DNA of 64,000 nt from SABY01 sp964523795 (lineage in GTDB: Bacteria > Bacteroidota > Bacteroidia > Bacteroidales > 4484-276). Every line of letters begins with the position of its first letter. Position 1 is the first letter of the stretch. This document shows, in pieces, positions 1 through 7,245 of this stretch. The stretch covers positions 1 to 64,000 of the forward strand of contig CAZGAO010000013.1 of assembly GCA_964523795.1 (NCBI GenBank), in the 5' to 3' direction. The notes under the pieces are model-generated. The model did no database searches. It was not told the DNA's origin and saw only the letters and a list, made by a program, of their open reading frames with translations. Both the position numbers and the translations under genes were made by a program.

Positions 1-1661
1 AGCGAGTTTCCACATTTTATATTGTTGCTGAGTGTGTTTAGTTTTCTTCCTTTTTGCGCGGTGCGCAGCCAAAGCGAAAGTTTTGCAATTTCAACCGATT
101 CTTCGTTTAGGTCAACACCGTAAATGTTTTTTTCAAGAATGTCGGTGGTAATATCGGAGAAAATAATTGCTCCGCCCAAAAGTTGTTCACGCAACTCATC
201 AATTTTTCGGTGTTCGTTTATCAGGAATTCTAATGCCTGATTTAAAAACGCCCCCGAACCACAAGCCGGGTCAAGAATAGTTAAACCTAACAACCAATTT
301 CGGTAATCGTCCAATTTTTTGTCTAACGATTTTACCAGTTCTTTTTTCCGGTTTTTCCTGCCCTTTGCATATTCTTCGTCAATAATTTTTAATTCAGTTC
401 GTTTTTCCTGGCATAGTTTTCCAACCGTATTTTCAACAATGTATTTGGTAATGTATTTTGGCGTGTAAAAAATGCCGTCTTTTTTACGTTTGGATATTGC
501 GTGGGGAGCATGCTCCCCTTTTGTGTTTGGGGTATCTGTCAGGTGCGGCGGAGCATGCTCCGCCGTCCTGGCTATATATGCTTGCACATTTTCTATCTCC
601 CCCAGCGAGTGTTCAAAAATATGCCCGAGAATATTTACGTCCACATCGGTTTCAAAATCGTAATTACTCAAACGCACTGTGTGTTCGTGCAAAATATCAT
701 CGTCAATAATAATATTGTCTAAAATTTCGTCAGGTTTAAAAAGCCCGCCATTGTATGCGTAAATGTCATATTTCTTGCCTTTAAAGCCTGTGTTCATGTA
801 GCCGAAATATTTTTTAAAACGGGTGTACAATGGGAAATATTCGTCGAGGTCTTCTTTTAAAGTTGTCCACTGTTTAACAATTTCGCTGATTGAATTTGGC
901 GGAAGTAAAAGCCGGTCTTCGGCAAAAAAGATAAATAAGAAACGGTCGAGCAGTTTTTGCGTTTTTTTGAAAAGTAAAAGTTTATCGGTTTCAGGATTAT
1001 TTTTTACAAGATTATTGTAAATCGCCTCACGGAATTTTGAATAATCAGCGTACAATTTTTTGGTAATATTTTCTTCCTGTAAAACCGAAGATTCCTTTAT
1101 TTTTAAAGGTAAATCGTTTAATAAATTATCTTTTGCCAAACAAAGCCAAAGCAACGAAAACTGTTCTTTTGAAAGATTGAACAAATCAAAATCGACGTGG
1201 TCAACGGCATTTTGAATGTAAAATCGAAGTTTCTCAAAATTTGAAGTTATTACATATTTACATTTCGGATGATGGTTTTTGTACCCGAATGCTTGAGTTT
1301 CAATTTTATCTAAATCAGTGGTGTCCGTTCCTTTTAATTCAATAACTGCGGAAACGTGCAGGGGAGCATGCTCCCCTGCACGTTTTAATATTGCACCGTC
1401 AGCTTTTTTGTTGTTCGCTATGTTTTTTAATTCGGTGGTCAGGTTGAAATTAGCGTGCGGATTTAAAGTGTATCCCAAAATCGAAACAAATAATTCTCTT
1501 AAAAATCCTTCCTGAAATTGTTCTTCTTTTGAATTTCTTATGTTTTCCTGAATTTCTGAATCACCAAAATATTCTTGAAAATCAGCATATTTCTTATCGA
1601 TTAAAGTCGAATCAAGGTCATTTAAATATTTCTTTTCAACTGATTTTTGGAACAGGCTCAT
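1..1661 (-). CDS. Type IIG-like restriction enzyme/N6-adenine DNA methyltransferase, C-terminus beyond window
   Basis: The minus frame from the ATG at 1659-1661 stays open for 553 codons to the left edge, so this is the N-terminal part of a longer gene. Residues about 65-115 look like a PD-(D/E)xK nuclease core, with D88 in KADGAI and E108/K110 in IELKG. DGIFYTP at 395-401 and DPACGSG at 464-470 are the entry motif and SAM-binding motif I of Eco57I/PglX-type N6-adenine methylases. YGVDLNEESVEIAKLSLWL around 514-532 is the next conserved block. The catalytic NPPY motif and the target-recognition domain should lie just outside the window. Expected role: cleavage and modification of foreign DNA by one polypeptide. 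The frame contains three palindromic inserts that each encode EHAP. A -7-like TAAATTTG lies upstream (minus strand, 1716-1723). It could instead be the methylase of another Eco57I-like defence system. Confidence 0.85.
   Translation of the reverse strand, partial: MSLFQKSVEKKYLNDLDSTLIDKKYADFQEYFGDSEIQENIRNSKEEQFQEGFLRELFVSILGYTLNPHANFNLTTELKNIANNKKADGAILKRAGEHAPLHVSAVIELKGTDTTDLDKIETQAFGYKNHHPKCKYVITSNFEKLRFYIQNAVDHVDFDLFNLSKEQFSLLWLCLAKDNLLNDLPLKIKESSVLQEENITKKLYADYSKFREAIYNNLVKNNPETDKLLLFKKTQKLLDRFLFIFFAEDRLLLPPNSISEIVKQWTTLKEDLDEYFPLYTRFKKYFGYMNTGFKGKKYDIYAYNGGLFKPDEILDNIIIDDDILHEHTVRLSNYDFETDVDVNILGHIFEHSLGEIENVQAYIARTAEHAPPHLTDTPNTKGEHAPHAISKRKKDGIFYTPKYITKYIVENTVGKLCQEKRTELKIIDEEYAKGRKNRKKELVKSLDKKLDDYRNWLLGLTILDPACGSGAFLNQALEFLINEHRKIDELREQLLGGAIIFSDITTDILEKNIYGVDLNEESVEIAKLSLWLRTAQKGRKLNTLSNNIKCGNS
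503..518. repeat. In-frame palindrome, copy 1 (core GGAGCATGCTCC)
   Basis: This is a perfect 16-bp palindrome inside the restriction-methylase gene. On the coding strand it encodes GEHAP (E383-P386), in the linker just before the methylase entry motif. Confidence 0.8.
546..565. repeat. In-frame palindrome, copy 2
   Basis: This perfect 20-bp palindrome shares the GGAGCATGCTCC core but has different outer bases (CGGC/GCCG). It encodes AEHAPP around residues 367-372, about 15 residues before the copy at 503-518. Confidence 0.8.
1352..1385. repeat. In-frame palindrome, copy 3, 34 bp perfect
   Basis: This is a perfect 34-bp palindrome centred at 1368/1369. It encodes KRAGEHAPLHV (residues 93-103). 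It lies between D88 and E108-x-K110 of the presumed nuclease site, where a beta-hairpin turn is expected, so the enzyme probably tolerates it. Confidence 0.85.
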
Positions 1662-1792
1662 ATTTTGGTATTCTCCTTCAGCTTATTTTCTATTTCTATG
1701 TTAGATTTCATGGTTCAAATTTACTATATTTTATTTCATCGTGTAAACGTTTTTAAATTAGCATTTCATCCATTTGGTAACAGCTAACACCT

Positions 1793-2680
1793 CTACTTCG
1801 CCGGCTCGATGTGGATGGTTGTGATCATGCCGTGATCGGTGCGGATTTGTTTTTCTATGCGGTCGGCCAGGTCGTGGGCTGCGTCCACCTGCATGTCGCG
1901 GGGCAGCTTAATGTGGAAGGTTAATTCTTTGTGGTGGCCGTAGCTGTGCAGATGGATGTGGTGGATGTGCAGGTCGAGGGGCGTAACTTTTTGGGCGCAT
2001 TGCTCCAGCTTTGTTTTGAGTGCCGGGTCGGGAGCCTCGCCCAGCAGATGGCTAATGGTGTCGCGCAGAATTTCGTAGGCAGCCAGCAAAATCATCAAGG
2101 CCACGATTATTCCCAGCACGCCGTCCACCCACCAGTAATATCGGCCTACAAAAATCCCCACCAGTATCAGCAGTGAGGAGGCTGCATCGGTCCGGTGGTG
2201 AATGCCATCGGCACGCAGGGTGTTGGAGCCTGTTTTGCGGGCAGCCCAAAAGGCATATTGCGCCAGGGCTTCCTTAAAGATAACCGAGGCAATAGTTACA
2301 ACAATTGCAATTGTGCCAAATATGGCTTCCTCGTGGTGGATGAGCTTGGCAATGGATTCGGTGATAAACTCGTAGGCCACGAAGCCCAACAGAGCCGCGA
2401 TAAGGATGGAGGCGATAAGCTCGGCGCGGCCATGGCCGAAGGGATGTTCTTTGTCGGGAGGCTTGCCGGCCACCTTGGTACCCACAATTACAAACAGGGA
2501 ACTCAACGAATCGGAAAGCGTGTGCCAGGCATCGGCTACAATGGCCACGGAACCCGTAACCACACCGGCCCAGTATTTTAGCCCAAACAAAAGGATGTTT
2601 ATTACTATCGAGACCCAGCCTTCGGTGTAGGCCAGTTTCTGCTTTTGAGCAGCCGTATTATTTCTTTCATCTTGTGTCAA
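1793..2680 (-). CDS. Cation diffusion facilitator (CDF) divalent metal exporter
   Basis: This 295-residue inner-membrane protein belongs to the cation diffusion facilitator family, which exports Zn, Fe, Mn or similar ions in exchange for protons. Visible signatures are the HxxxD metal site on helix 2 (ADAWHTLSDSLSS, about residues 49-61), HPFGHGRAE after helix 2, and the second site in helix 5 (DGIHHRTDAAS). About six hydrophobic segments span residues 20-210. A His-rich cytoplasmic C-terminal domain follows, with HIHHIHLHSYGHH near residues 240-252. Length is normal for the family. The gene stands alone, and a TACATTTG -7-like box lies upstream (minus strand, 2700-2707). The metal cannot be assigned from sequence. 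Confidence 0.9.
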   Translation of the reverse strand: MTQDERNNTAAQKQKLAYTEGWVSIVINILLFGLKYWAGVVTGSVAIVADAWHTLSDSLSSLFVIVGTKVAGKPPDKEHPFGHGRAELIASILIAALLGFVAYEFITESIAKLIHHEEAIFGTIAIVVTIASVIFKEALAQYAFWAARKTGSNTLRADGIHHRTDAASSLLILVGIFVGRYYWWVDGVLGIIVALMILLAAYEILRDTISHLLGEAPDPALKTKLEQCAQKVTPLDLHIHHIHLHSYGHHKELTFHIKLPRDMQVDAAHDLADRIEKQIRTDHGMITTIHIEPAK

Positions 2681-2763
2681 AACGTTTTCTTTTGAGCTAC
2701 AAATGTAAGCACACTTGCCGGGATTCTAACAAAGCCATGAAATTTGTAAAGTGTCTGAATAAA

Positions 2764-2798
2764 AAAAACAGTCCCGCCGACAAGCGATGGGACTGTTT
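2764..2798 (-). terminator. Hairpin terminator of the hox operon
   Basis: Stem 2764-2774 pairs with 2788-2798 (AAAACAGTCCC/GGGACTGTTTT). Read on the minus strand it is followed by a run of T, as in an intrinsic terminator. It is the first such structure after the stop codon at 2978, beyond a repeat element. Confidence 0.6.
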
Positions 2799-2936
2799 TG
2801 AATTGCCACAGCTTTTAAGCTGTGGAAAATGTATTTAATTTTCTACTCCGCCTTTTTGCCACGCCTGTGGCGTGGCAAAAAGGCGGAGAGATGTTTGTAG
2901 TTCAAGTAAACCCCGGGTTGAAACCCGGGGCAATTC
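2799..2936. repeat. Three-hairpin intergenic element, family A copy A1
   Basis: The element is bounded by the inverted pair GAATTGCC (2799-2806) and GGCAATTC (2929-2936). Inside are a small hairpin, a central hairpin with 20-bp perfect arms (2846-2865 with 2869-2888, loop TGT) and a third hairpin with CCCGGG arms. The centre shares GCCACGCC/GGCGTGGC with the copies near 10.7, 26.6 and 53.4 kb. This copy lacks the AGTGTCTGTC ends seen in the others. Confidence 0.75.
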
Positions 2937-2977
2937 AAGTCTTGAATATTACTCGATAGAATTTCCGGGGTTTGAGC

Positions 2978-3961
2978 TTAGCCCAAAATCCCGGTAGTCT
3001 TGCGCATAAATTGTACGCGCTCGAACTCGGCATGGTTTTCCTGCCCGAAGTTGATCTTTCCCTTGATCTGATCGAAGCTGCCCACGTTATTCTTTTTCAT
3101 CCATGCTTCCAGTTCAGCAATTATCTCCTTAAGATAGGGGATGCCTTTTTTGTACAGCACCGAACAGACGGCAATGGCATCTGCACCAGCCATAATTTGT
3201 TTTATTACAGCCTGGTAGTCGTGAATGCCAGTACTGGCAGCAATATCACACTTTACCTTGCCCGACAGCAGCCCAATCCAGCGCAGCGATTGCGTCATTT
3301 CGGAAGGCTCGCTCAGGTAGTTGTCGTAAAATACTGTTCCCTTGTCGATGTTGATATCGGGACGGAAGAAACGGTTGAACAATACAATGCCATCCACACC
3401 TGCGGCATCGAGTTGCGAAACCATGCCCGAAATATTGGTAAAACAGGGTCCCAACTTTACACTTACCGGAATGCTGACTTCTGCTTTTACAGCTTTTAGA
3501 ATTTCGATGTAAAGGTTTTCGATGTCCTTGCTCTCCACATTTTCATCAAAGGGGAAGATGGCGATATTCAATTCGATGGCATCGGCACCGGCTGCTTCCA
3601 AATCTTTGGCAAAGGCTGGCCACTCCTGCGAAGTGGTGCAGTTAACGCTGGCAATTATCGGGATGTCGGCGTTGGCTTTAACTTTTTTGATAAGATTGAA
3701 GTACTCGTTAACGCCATGCTCTTTCGAAATTTTTTTAACAAAGTTGGTAGCCTCGGGATACCAAAAATACATTTCGTTATTTTTGAGTTTTTCCTCGATG
3801 TCGGTGATGATCTGCTCTTCAAAAAGGGATTTAAGAACCACCGCTCCTGCGCCATTTTCAACGCACTCCATCACCTTTTCGTACGAGCCGGTTAGGCGCG
3901 AACTACTGACAATGATGGGGTTTTTTAGTTCTAGTCCCAAATATTTGGTCTTTGTATTCAT
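2978..3961 (-). CDS. Dihydroorotate dehydrogenase-like flavoprotein, last gene of hox operon
   Basis: This 327-residue TIM-barrel protein resembles class 1 dihydroorotate dehydrogenase (LGLELKNPIIVSSSRLTG at the start, SVKLGPCF and AASTGIHDYQAVIKQIMAGADAIAV in the FMN-phosphate region). In class 1 enzymes the catalytic base is a cysteine in NxSCP. Here the matching stretch reads ELNIAIFPF (130-138), with no cysteine. It is therefore probably not a functional pyrimidine-synthesis enzyme; it may oxidise or reduce another substrate or have another role. It starts 31 bp downstream of the hydrogenase maturation protease on the same strand, so co-transcription with hox genes is likely. That suggests a redox role linked to hydrogen or NADH, which is inference. 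Family assignment is firm; function is open. Confidence 0.8.
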   Translation of the reverse strand: MNTKTKYLGLELKNPIIVSSSRLTGSYEKVMECVENGAGAVVLKSLFEEQIITDIEEKLKNNEMYFWYPEATNFVKKISKEHGVNEYFNLIKKVKANADIPIIASVNCTTSQEWPAFAKDLEAAGADAIELNIAIFPFDENVESKDIENLYIEILKAVKAEVSIPVSVKLGPCFTNISGMVSQLDAAGVDGIVLFNRFFRPDINIDKGTVFYDNYLSEPSEMTQSLRWIGLLSGKVKCDIAASTGIHDYQAVIKQIMAGADAIAVCSVLYKKGIPYLKEIIAELEAWMKKNNVGSFDQIKGKINFGQENHAEFERVQFMRKTTGILG

Positions 3962-3992
3962 AAGTTCTTGTTTTTTGTATTAAAAAATAAAA

Positions 3993-4472
3993 TTACTGAT
4001 GATCGAATAAAAGCTGTGGATTTTGGAGCAAGGGTTTCATATATTCAAAAGCCAGCGCGAAATTGGCCTTTGCCTCCAGAGTCATCTTTTCCATAAACTC
4101 CCATTGATAACCTTTGATATGTAGTAAAAAAGATTTGGGCGTTTTGTCGTAAATATCATTACACAAATGAACCACATAAGAAGCGGAAACCGAGTGCATC
4201 GAGAATTCCACTTTTGCATCAGGCTTGATTTGCTCAAGCACAAAATCCTGGATATCCTCGGTTGAAGCATCTACGAAAACCACGATGTCTTTGTCCGAAA
4301 TTTCGGCGGCATCCTCAATGTTGAGCTGATAATTGGAGTCGAAGGCAATATTTGTTAATCCCTGTTTTTCGACCCACTCCTTTGCCGTATCCACAAAAAG
4401 GTTACCCAGGCCATCATCCTGACGACCCGGGTTTCCATATCCATAAATTAATATTTTGCTCGTCTGTTTCAA
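3993..4472 (-). CDS. hoxW: [NiFe] hydrogenase maturation endopeptidase (M52 family)
   Basis: This 159-residue protein is a hydrogenase maturation protease. After nickel insertion these enzymes remove a short C-terminal peptide from the large subunit. The signature YGYGNPGRQDDGLG (residues 10-23) carries the metal-binding Asp or Glu, and FVDAS near residues 86-90 matches the second family block. The start is TTG at 4470-4472, directly after the TAA of hoxH (4473-4475), with no base between, which implies translational coupling. I see no ATG close upstream in frame. Its substrate is most likely the adjacent HoxH, which keeps a C-terminal extension. The symbol follows this context. Confidence 0.85.
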   Translation of the reverse strand: MKQTSKILIYGYGNPGRQDDGLGNLFVDTAKEWVEKQGLTNIAFDSNYQLNIEDAAEISDKDIVVFVDASTEDIQDFVLEQIKPDAKVEFSMHSVSASYVVHLCNDIYDKTPKSFLLHIKGYQWEFMEKMTLEAKANFALAFEYMKPLLQNPQLLFDHQ

Positions 4473-5924
4473 TTACGAACGTTTTTTGTCGATCAGATTA
4501 TTCATGCTGTCGAAGAGCGTAATTTCCAGGGGCATCTGTCCCAGTGCGTGTGTGGCGCAGCTCAGGCAGGGGTCGTAGGCGCGGATAGCCACCTCAACGG
4601 CGTTCATCATTCCTTCGGTAATTACCTTTTGTCCGTTCATATACGCTTTGGCAACACTGTTTACGGCGCGGTTCATCGGCTCGTTGTTGTTGGTGGTCGA
4701 AACGATAAGGTTGGCCATTTCGATCTGGTCCCGGTCGTTGATGCGATAGTGGTGGAATAGCGTTCCACGTGGTGCTTCAATCAATCCAACCCCTTCGTTT
4801 ACCTTTTTGCCTTTGATTACCAAATCATCTTTTTGCAGGTCGGGATCGTTCAGCAGCTCGCGCATCATCTCGGCCGAGTGCAAGGTCTCGATCAGGCGAG
4901 CCCAGTGCATGTGCATTGACATGTTGTTGGGTTTGCCGTTGGTGTAGTTTCTAAATATTTCAAATTCCTTCTGTGCCAGGGGCGTAGGAATAAAATCGGC
5001 GGTGTTGCAGCGTGCAAGCGGACCTACACGATACCAGCCTTCTTCCTTGCCGAGGTGCATCAGGTAGGGGAATTTCATATAACTCCAGTTACGTACTTCT
5101 TCATCGATGTATTTGAGGTAGTCCTGATAATCCACATCGTCGAGGATGCGTTTACCATCGGCATCTATCGCACGCAGCACGCCATGATAAAGATCCATGG
5201 CACCATCTTTACGCACCAGGCTCAGGTGGCTGGAGGGGAAGGTGGCAAAACCATCGATGAAATCTTTGTTGGCTTTGTGATATCCTTTAAAGAAATTAAC
5301 GGCATCCAGTGCCCACGACACCATCTTGTCGGCGTTGAGCGGATCTGCACCTTTAAGGAAGGAGTCGCGCTCTTCGATACTCAGGTTTTTGTTTATCCCG
5401 CCAGGGATCGCACCCGTACCGTGGATTTTCTTGCCTGCGGTAGCTTTTATTATTTCCTGGCCAAACTTGCGCATCATCACGCCTTGCACGGCCAAATCCT
5501 TATGCTTGAGAGCTACGCCAATCACGTTACGTATTAGCGGGTCGCCATCCACGCCAAAGAGCAGGTCGGGCGATGCCAGGTGGAAGAAGTGCAGGGCGTG
5601 CGATTGGAACATCTGGCCGTAGTGCATCAGGCGGCGCATTTTTTCGCCTGTTGGCGTAAGTCCGTCGCCGGTGCCGGCACCCACAATTACATCGAGGGCT
5701 TTGGCAGCAGCCAGGTGATGGCTCACCGGGCAAATACCACAGAGGCGTTGTACCAGCACAGGTGCTTCCCAGTAAGGTCGTCCCTGTACAAAACGCTCGA
5801 AGCCGCGAAACTCCACAATGTGAAGCCGCGTTTGATTTACATTTCCTTTATCATCCAGATGAATGGTAACCTTTCCATGTCCTTCAACACGGGTTACTGG
5901 TTCTATTGTTATCTTTTGTCCCAT
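4473..5924 (-). CDS. hoxH: NAD-linked [NiFe] hydrogenase large subunit HoxH
   Basis: This 483-residue catalytic subunit carries the Ni-Fe site. The N-terminal ligand motif RLCGICPVSHH is at 60-70 (C62, C65), and the C-terminal motif DPCLSCATH is at 451-459 (C453, C456). A 24-residue tail follows H459 and would be cut off by the maturation protease encoded next. The exact form of the C-terminal motif and the partners HoxF, HoxU and HoxY place it in the cytoplasmic bidirectional group 3d, which couples H2 oxidation or evolution to NAD(H). The gene starts 18 bp after hoxY. Length is normal and all four ligand cysteines are present. Confidence 0.95.
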   Translation of the reverse strand: MGQKITIEPVTRVEGHGKVTIHLDDKGNVNQTRLHIVEFRGFERFVQGRPYWEAPVLVQRLCGICPVSHHLAAAKALDVIVGAGTGDGLTPTGEKMRRLMHYGQMFQSHALHFFHLASPDLLFGVDGDPLIRNVIGVALKHKDLAVQGVMMRKFGQEIIKATAGKKIHGTGAIPGGINKNLSIEERDSFLKGADPLNADKMVSWALDAVNFFKGYHKANKDFIDGFATFPSSHLSLVRKDGAMDLYHGVLRAIDADGKRILDDVDYQDYLKYIDEEVRNWSYMKFPYLMHLGKEEGWYRVGPLARCNTADFIPTPLAQKEFEIFRNYTNGKPNNMSMHMHWARLIETLHSAEMMRELLNDPDLQKDDLVIKGKKVNEGVGLIEAPRGTLFHHYRINDRDQIEMANLIVSTTNNNEPMNRAVNSVAKAYMNGQKVITEGMMNAVEVAIRAYDPCLSCATHALGQMPLEITLFDSMNNLIDKKRS

Positions 5925-5942
5925 TGTTATTTCGTTTTATCG

Positions 5943-6491
5943 TTAATCGAATTTTACTACTTCGTAAGGCAGTTTCATCTCATCGCCGGTTACCAGTGCA
6001 ACCAGGGCATTCCATATCAGGTCGGCACTTGGTGGGCAGCCGGGCAGATAATAGTCAATTTTTACAATTTCGTGGCAGGGATAAACCTTGTCCAAAAGCA
6101 TAGGCAGTTCGTCATCGTTGGGGATAATTCCGGTGGGGTTGTTCCTTACCGATGGGCCGTTTAGGTAGGCTTCGTCCAGGCATTCCTTGATGGGGATTCC
6201 ATTGCGCAAAGCTGGCAGCCCACCCATGATGGCACATTCGCCCAGCGAAACCAGTATTTTACAGTGCTTACGGAAATCTTTCAGCACGTGAATGTTTTCG
6301 CTATTGCAGCATCCGCCTTCTATCAGGCCTATGTCGCATTGCTTGGTAAATGTTTTGATATCGTCGATGGGCGATTTATTGAATTCAACCAGCTCGATCA
6401 GATCCAGGATACGCTCGTCGATGTCGAGCAGCGACATGTGGCAGCCGAAGCATCCTGCAAGTGAAGTGGTGGCAACGATTGGTTTACTCAT
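5943..6491 (-). CDS. hoxY: NAD-linked [NiFe] hydrogenase small subunit HoxY
   Basis: This 182-residue protein carries the proximal [4Fe-4S] cluster next to HoxH and is related to NuoB-type subunits. Cysteines occur in the expected blocks: AGCFGCHMSLLD near residues 13-24, EGGCCNSENI near 58-67, LGECAIMGG near 83-91 and LPGCPPSADLIW near 149-160. There is no signal peptide, which fits a cytoplasmic group 3 enzyme. The gene lies between hoxU (18 bp upstream) and hoxH (18 bp downstream) on the same strand. Confidence 0.93.
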   Translation of the reverse strand: MSKPIVATTSLAGCFGCHMSLLDIDERILDLIELVEFNKSPIDDIKTFTKQCDIGLIEGGCCNSENIHVLKDFRKHCKILVSLGECAIMGGLPALRNGIPIKECLDEAYLNGPSVRNNPTGIIPNDDELPMLLDKVYPCHEIVKIDYYLPGCPPSADLIWNALVALVTGDEMKLPYEVVKFD

Positions 6492-6509
6492 AATATATAT
6501 CTCCTATTT

Positions 6510-7208
6510 TTATTTTTTTTCTATTTCACTACCTATCACCTCTTTATCGTATTTGCGTTTGCCAATGGGCACCTGATAGCCTTTTTCGCGGGGCAAAATA
6601 GCACCTACAGGGCAAATATCGATGGCCTTCTGAGCCAGCTCATCGGTAAACTTGTCGCCAAGTTCGGGGTCGATGATGATTTCGAGTTTAAGACCTCTGC
6701 GCTTAAAAGCAAACATGTTTTTACCATCTTCGGTTTTTATCGCACGGATGCATCGCTTGCAAAGAATGCAGCGGTTGTGATCCTTGATGATTTTCGGGTT
6801 GGAAGCATCCACCTCTTTGTTGGGAAACAAATAGGGGAAGCGGGGAACCATCATCTGGAAACGGTAGGCCAATGCCTGGAGTTCGCAGTTGCCACTCTTT
6901 TCGCACGAGGGGCAAAAATGGTTGCCTTCCACAAATAAGACCTCTATAATCGCTTTGCGTATTTCGTTGATCTCCGGTGTGTCGTTCACAATTTCCATCC
7001 CATCGGCTACAGGTGTGGTACATGCCGACATGGGTCGTCCGTTGACCATAACGGTGCATATACGGCACGAGCCACGGGGCTTCACGCCACGAATGTTGCA
7101 CAAGGTGGGAATATAAATGTTGTTCTCGCGGGCAGCTTCAACAATGTAAATGCCTTGCTCAGCCATACATTCCACACCGTCGATTTTAAATTTAACTAAT
7201 GTGCTCAT
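6510..7208 (-). CDS. hoxU: Hydrogenase diaphorase iron-sulfur subunit HoxU
   Basis: This subunit passes electrons between the HoxF flavin and HoxY. I chose the ATG at 7206-7208, giving 232 residues that begin MSTLVKFKIDG, because a longer reading runs through the end of hoxF. An N-terminal [2Fe-2S] ferredoxin domain has CNIRGVKPRGSCRICTVMV around residues 35-53. HFCPSCEKSGNC follows, the His-Cys cluster site seen in NuoG. CILCKRCIRAI and a later CPVGAIL supply ferredoxin-like [4Fe-4S] ligands. It matches the N-terminal third of NuoG, as other HoxU proteins do. It lies 37 bp after hoxF. Confidence 0.93.
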   Translation of the reverse strand: MSTLVKFKIDGVECMAEQGIYIVEAARENNIYIPTLCNIRGVKPRGSCRICTVMVNGRPMSACTTPVADGMEIVNDTPEINEIRKAIIEVLFVEGNHFCPSCEKSGNCELQALAYRFQMMVPRFPYLFPNKEVDASNPKIIKDHNRCILCKRCIRAIKTEDGKNMFAFKRRGLKLEIIIDPELGDKFTDELAQKAIDICPVGAILPREKGYQVPIGKRKYDKEVIGSEIEKK

Positions 7209-7245
7209 ATTATTTATTTTATAATTTTTCGGTAAGTGAATATAA

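Noticed and set aside
2799..2936. Family A hairpins as ordinary terminators
   Set aside because: The hairpins are longer than typical, occur in sets of three with fixed bracket sequences and at several loci, so a repeat element explains them better.
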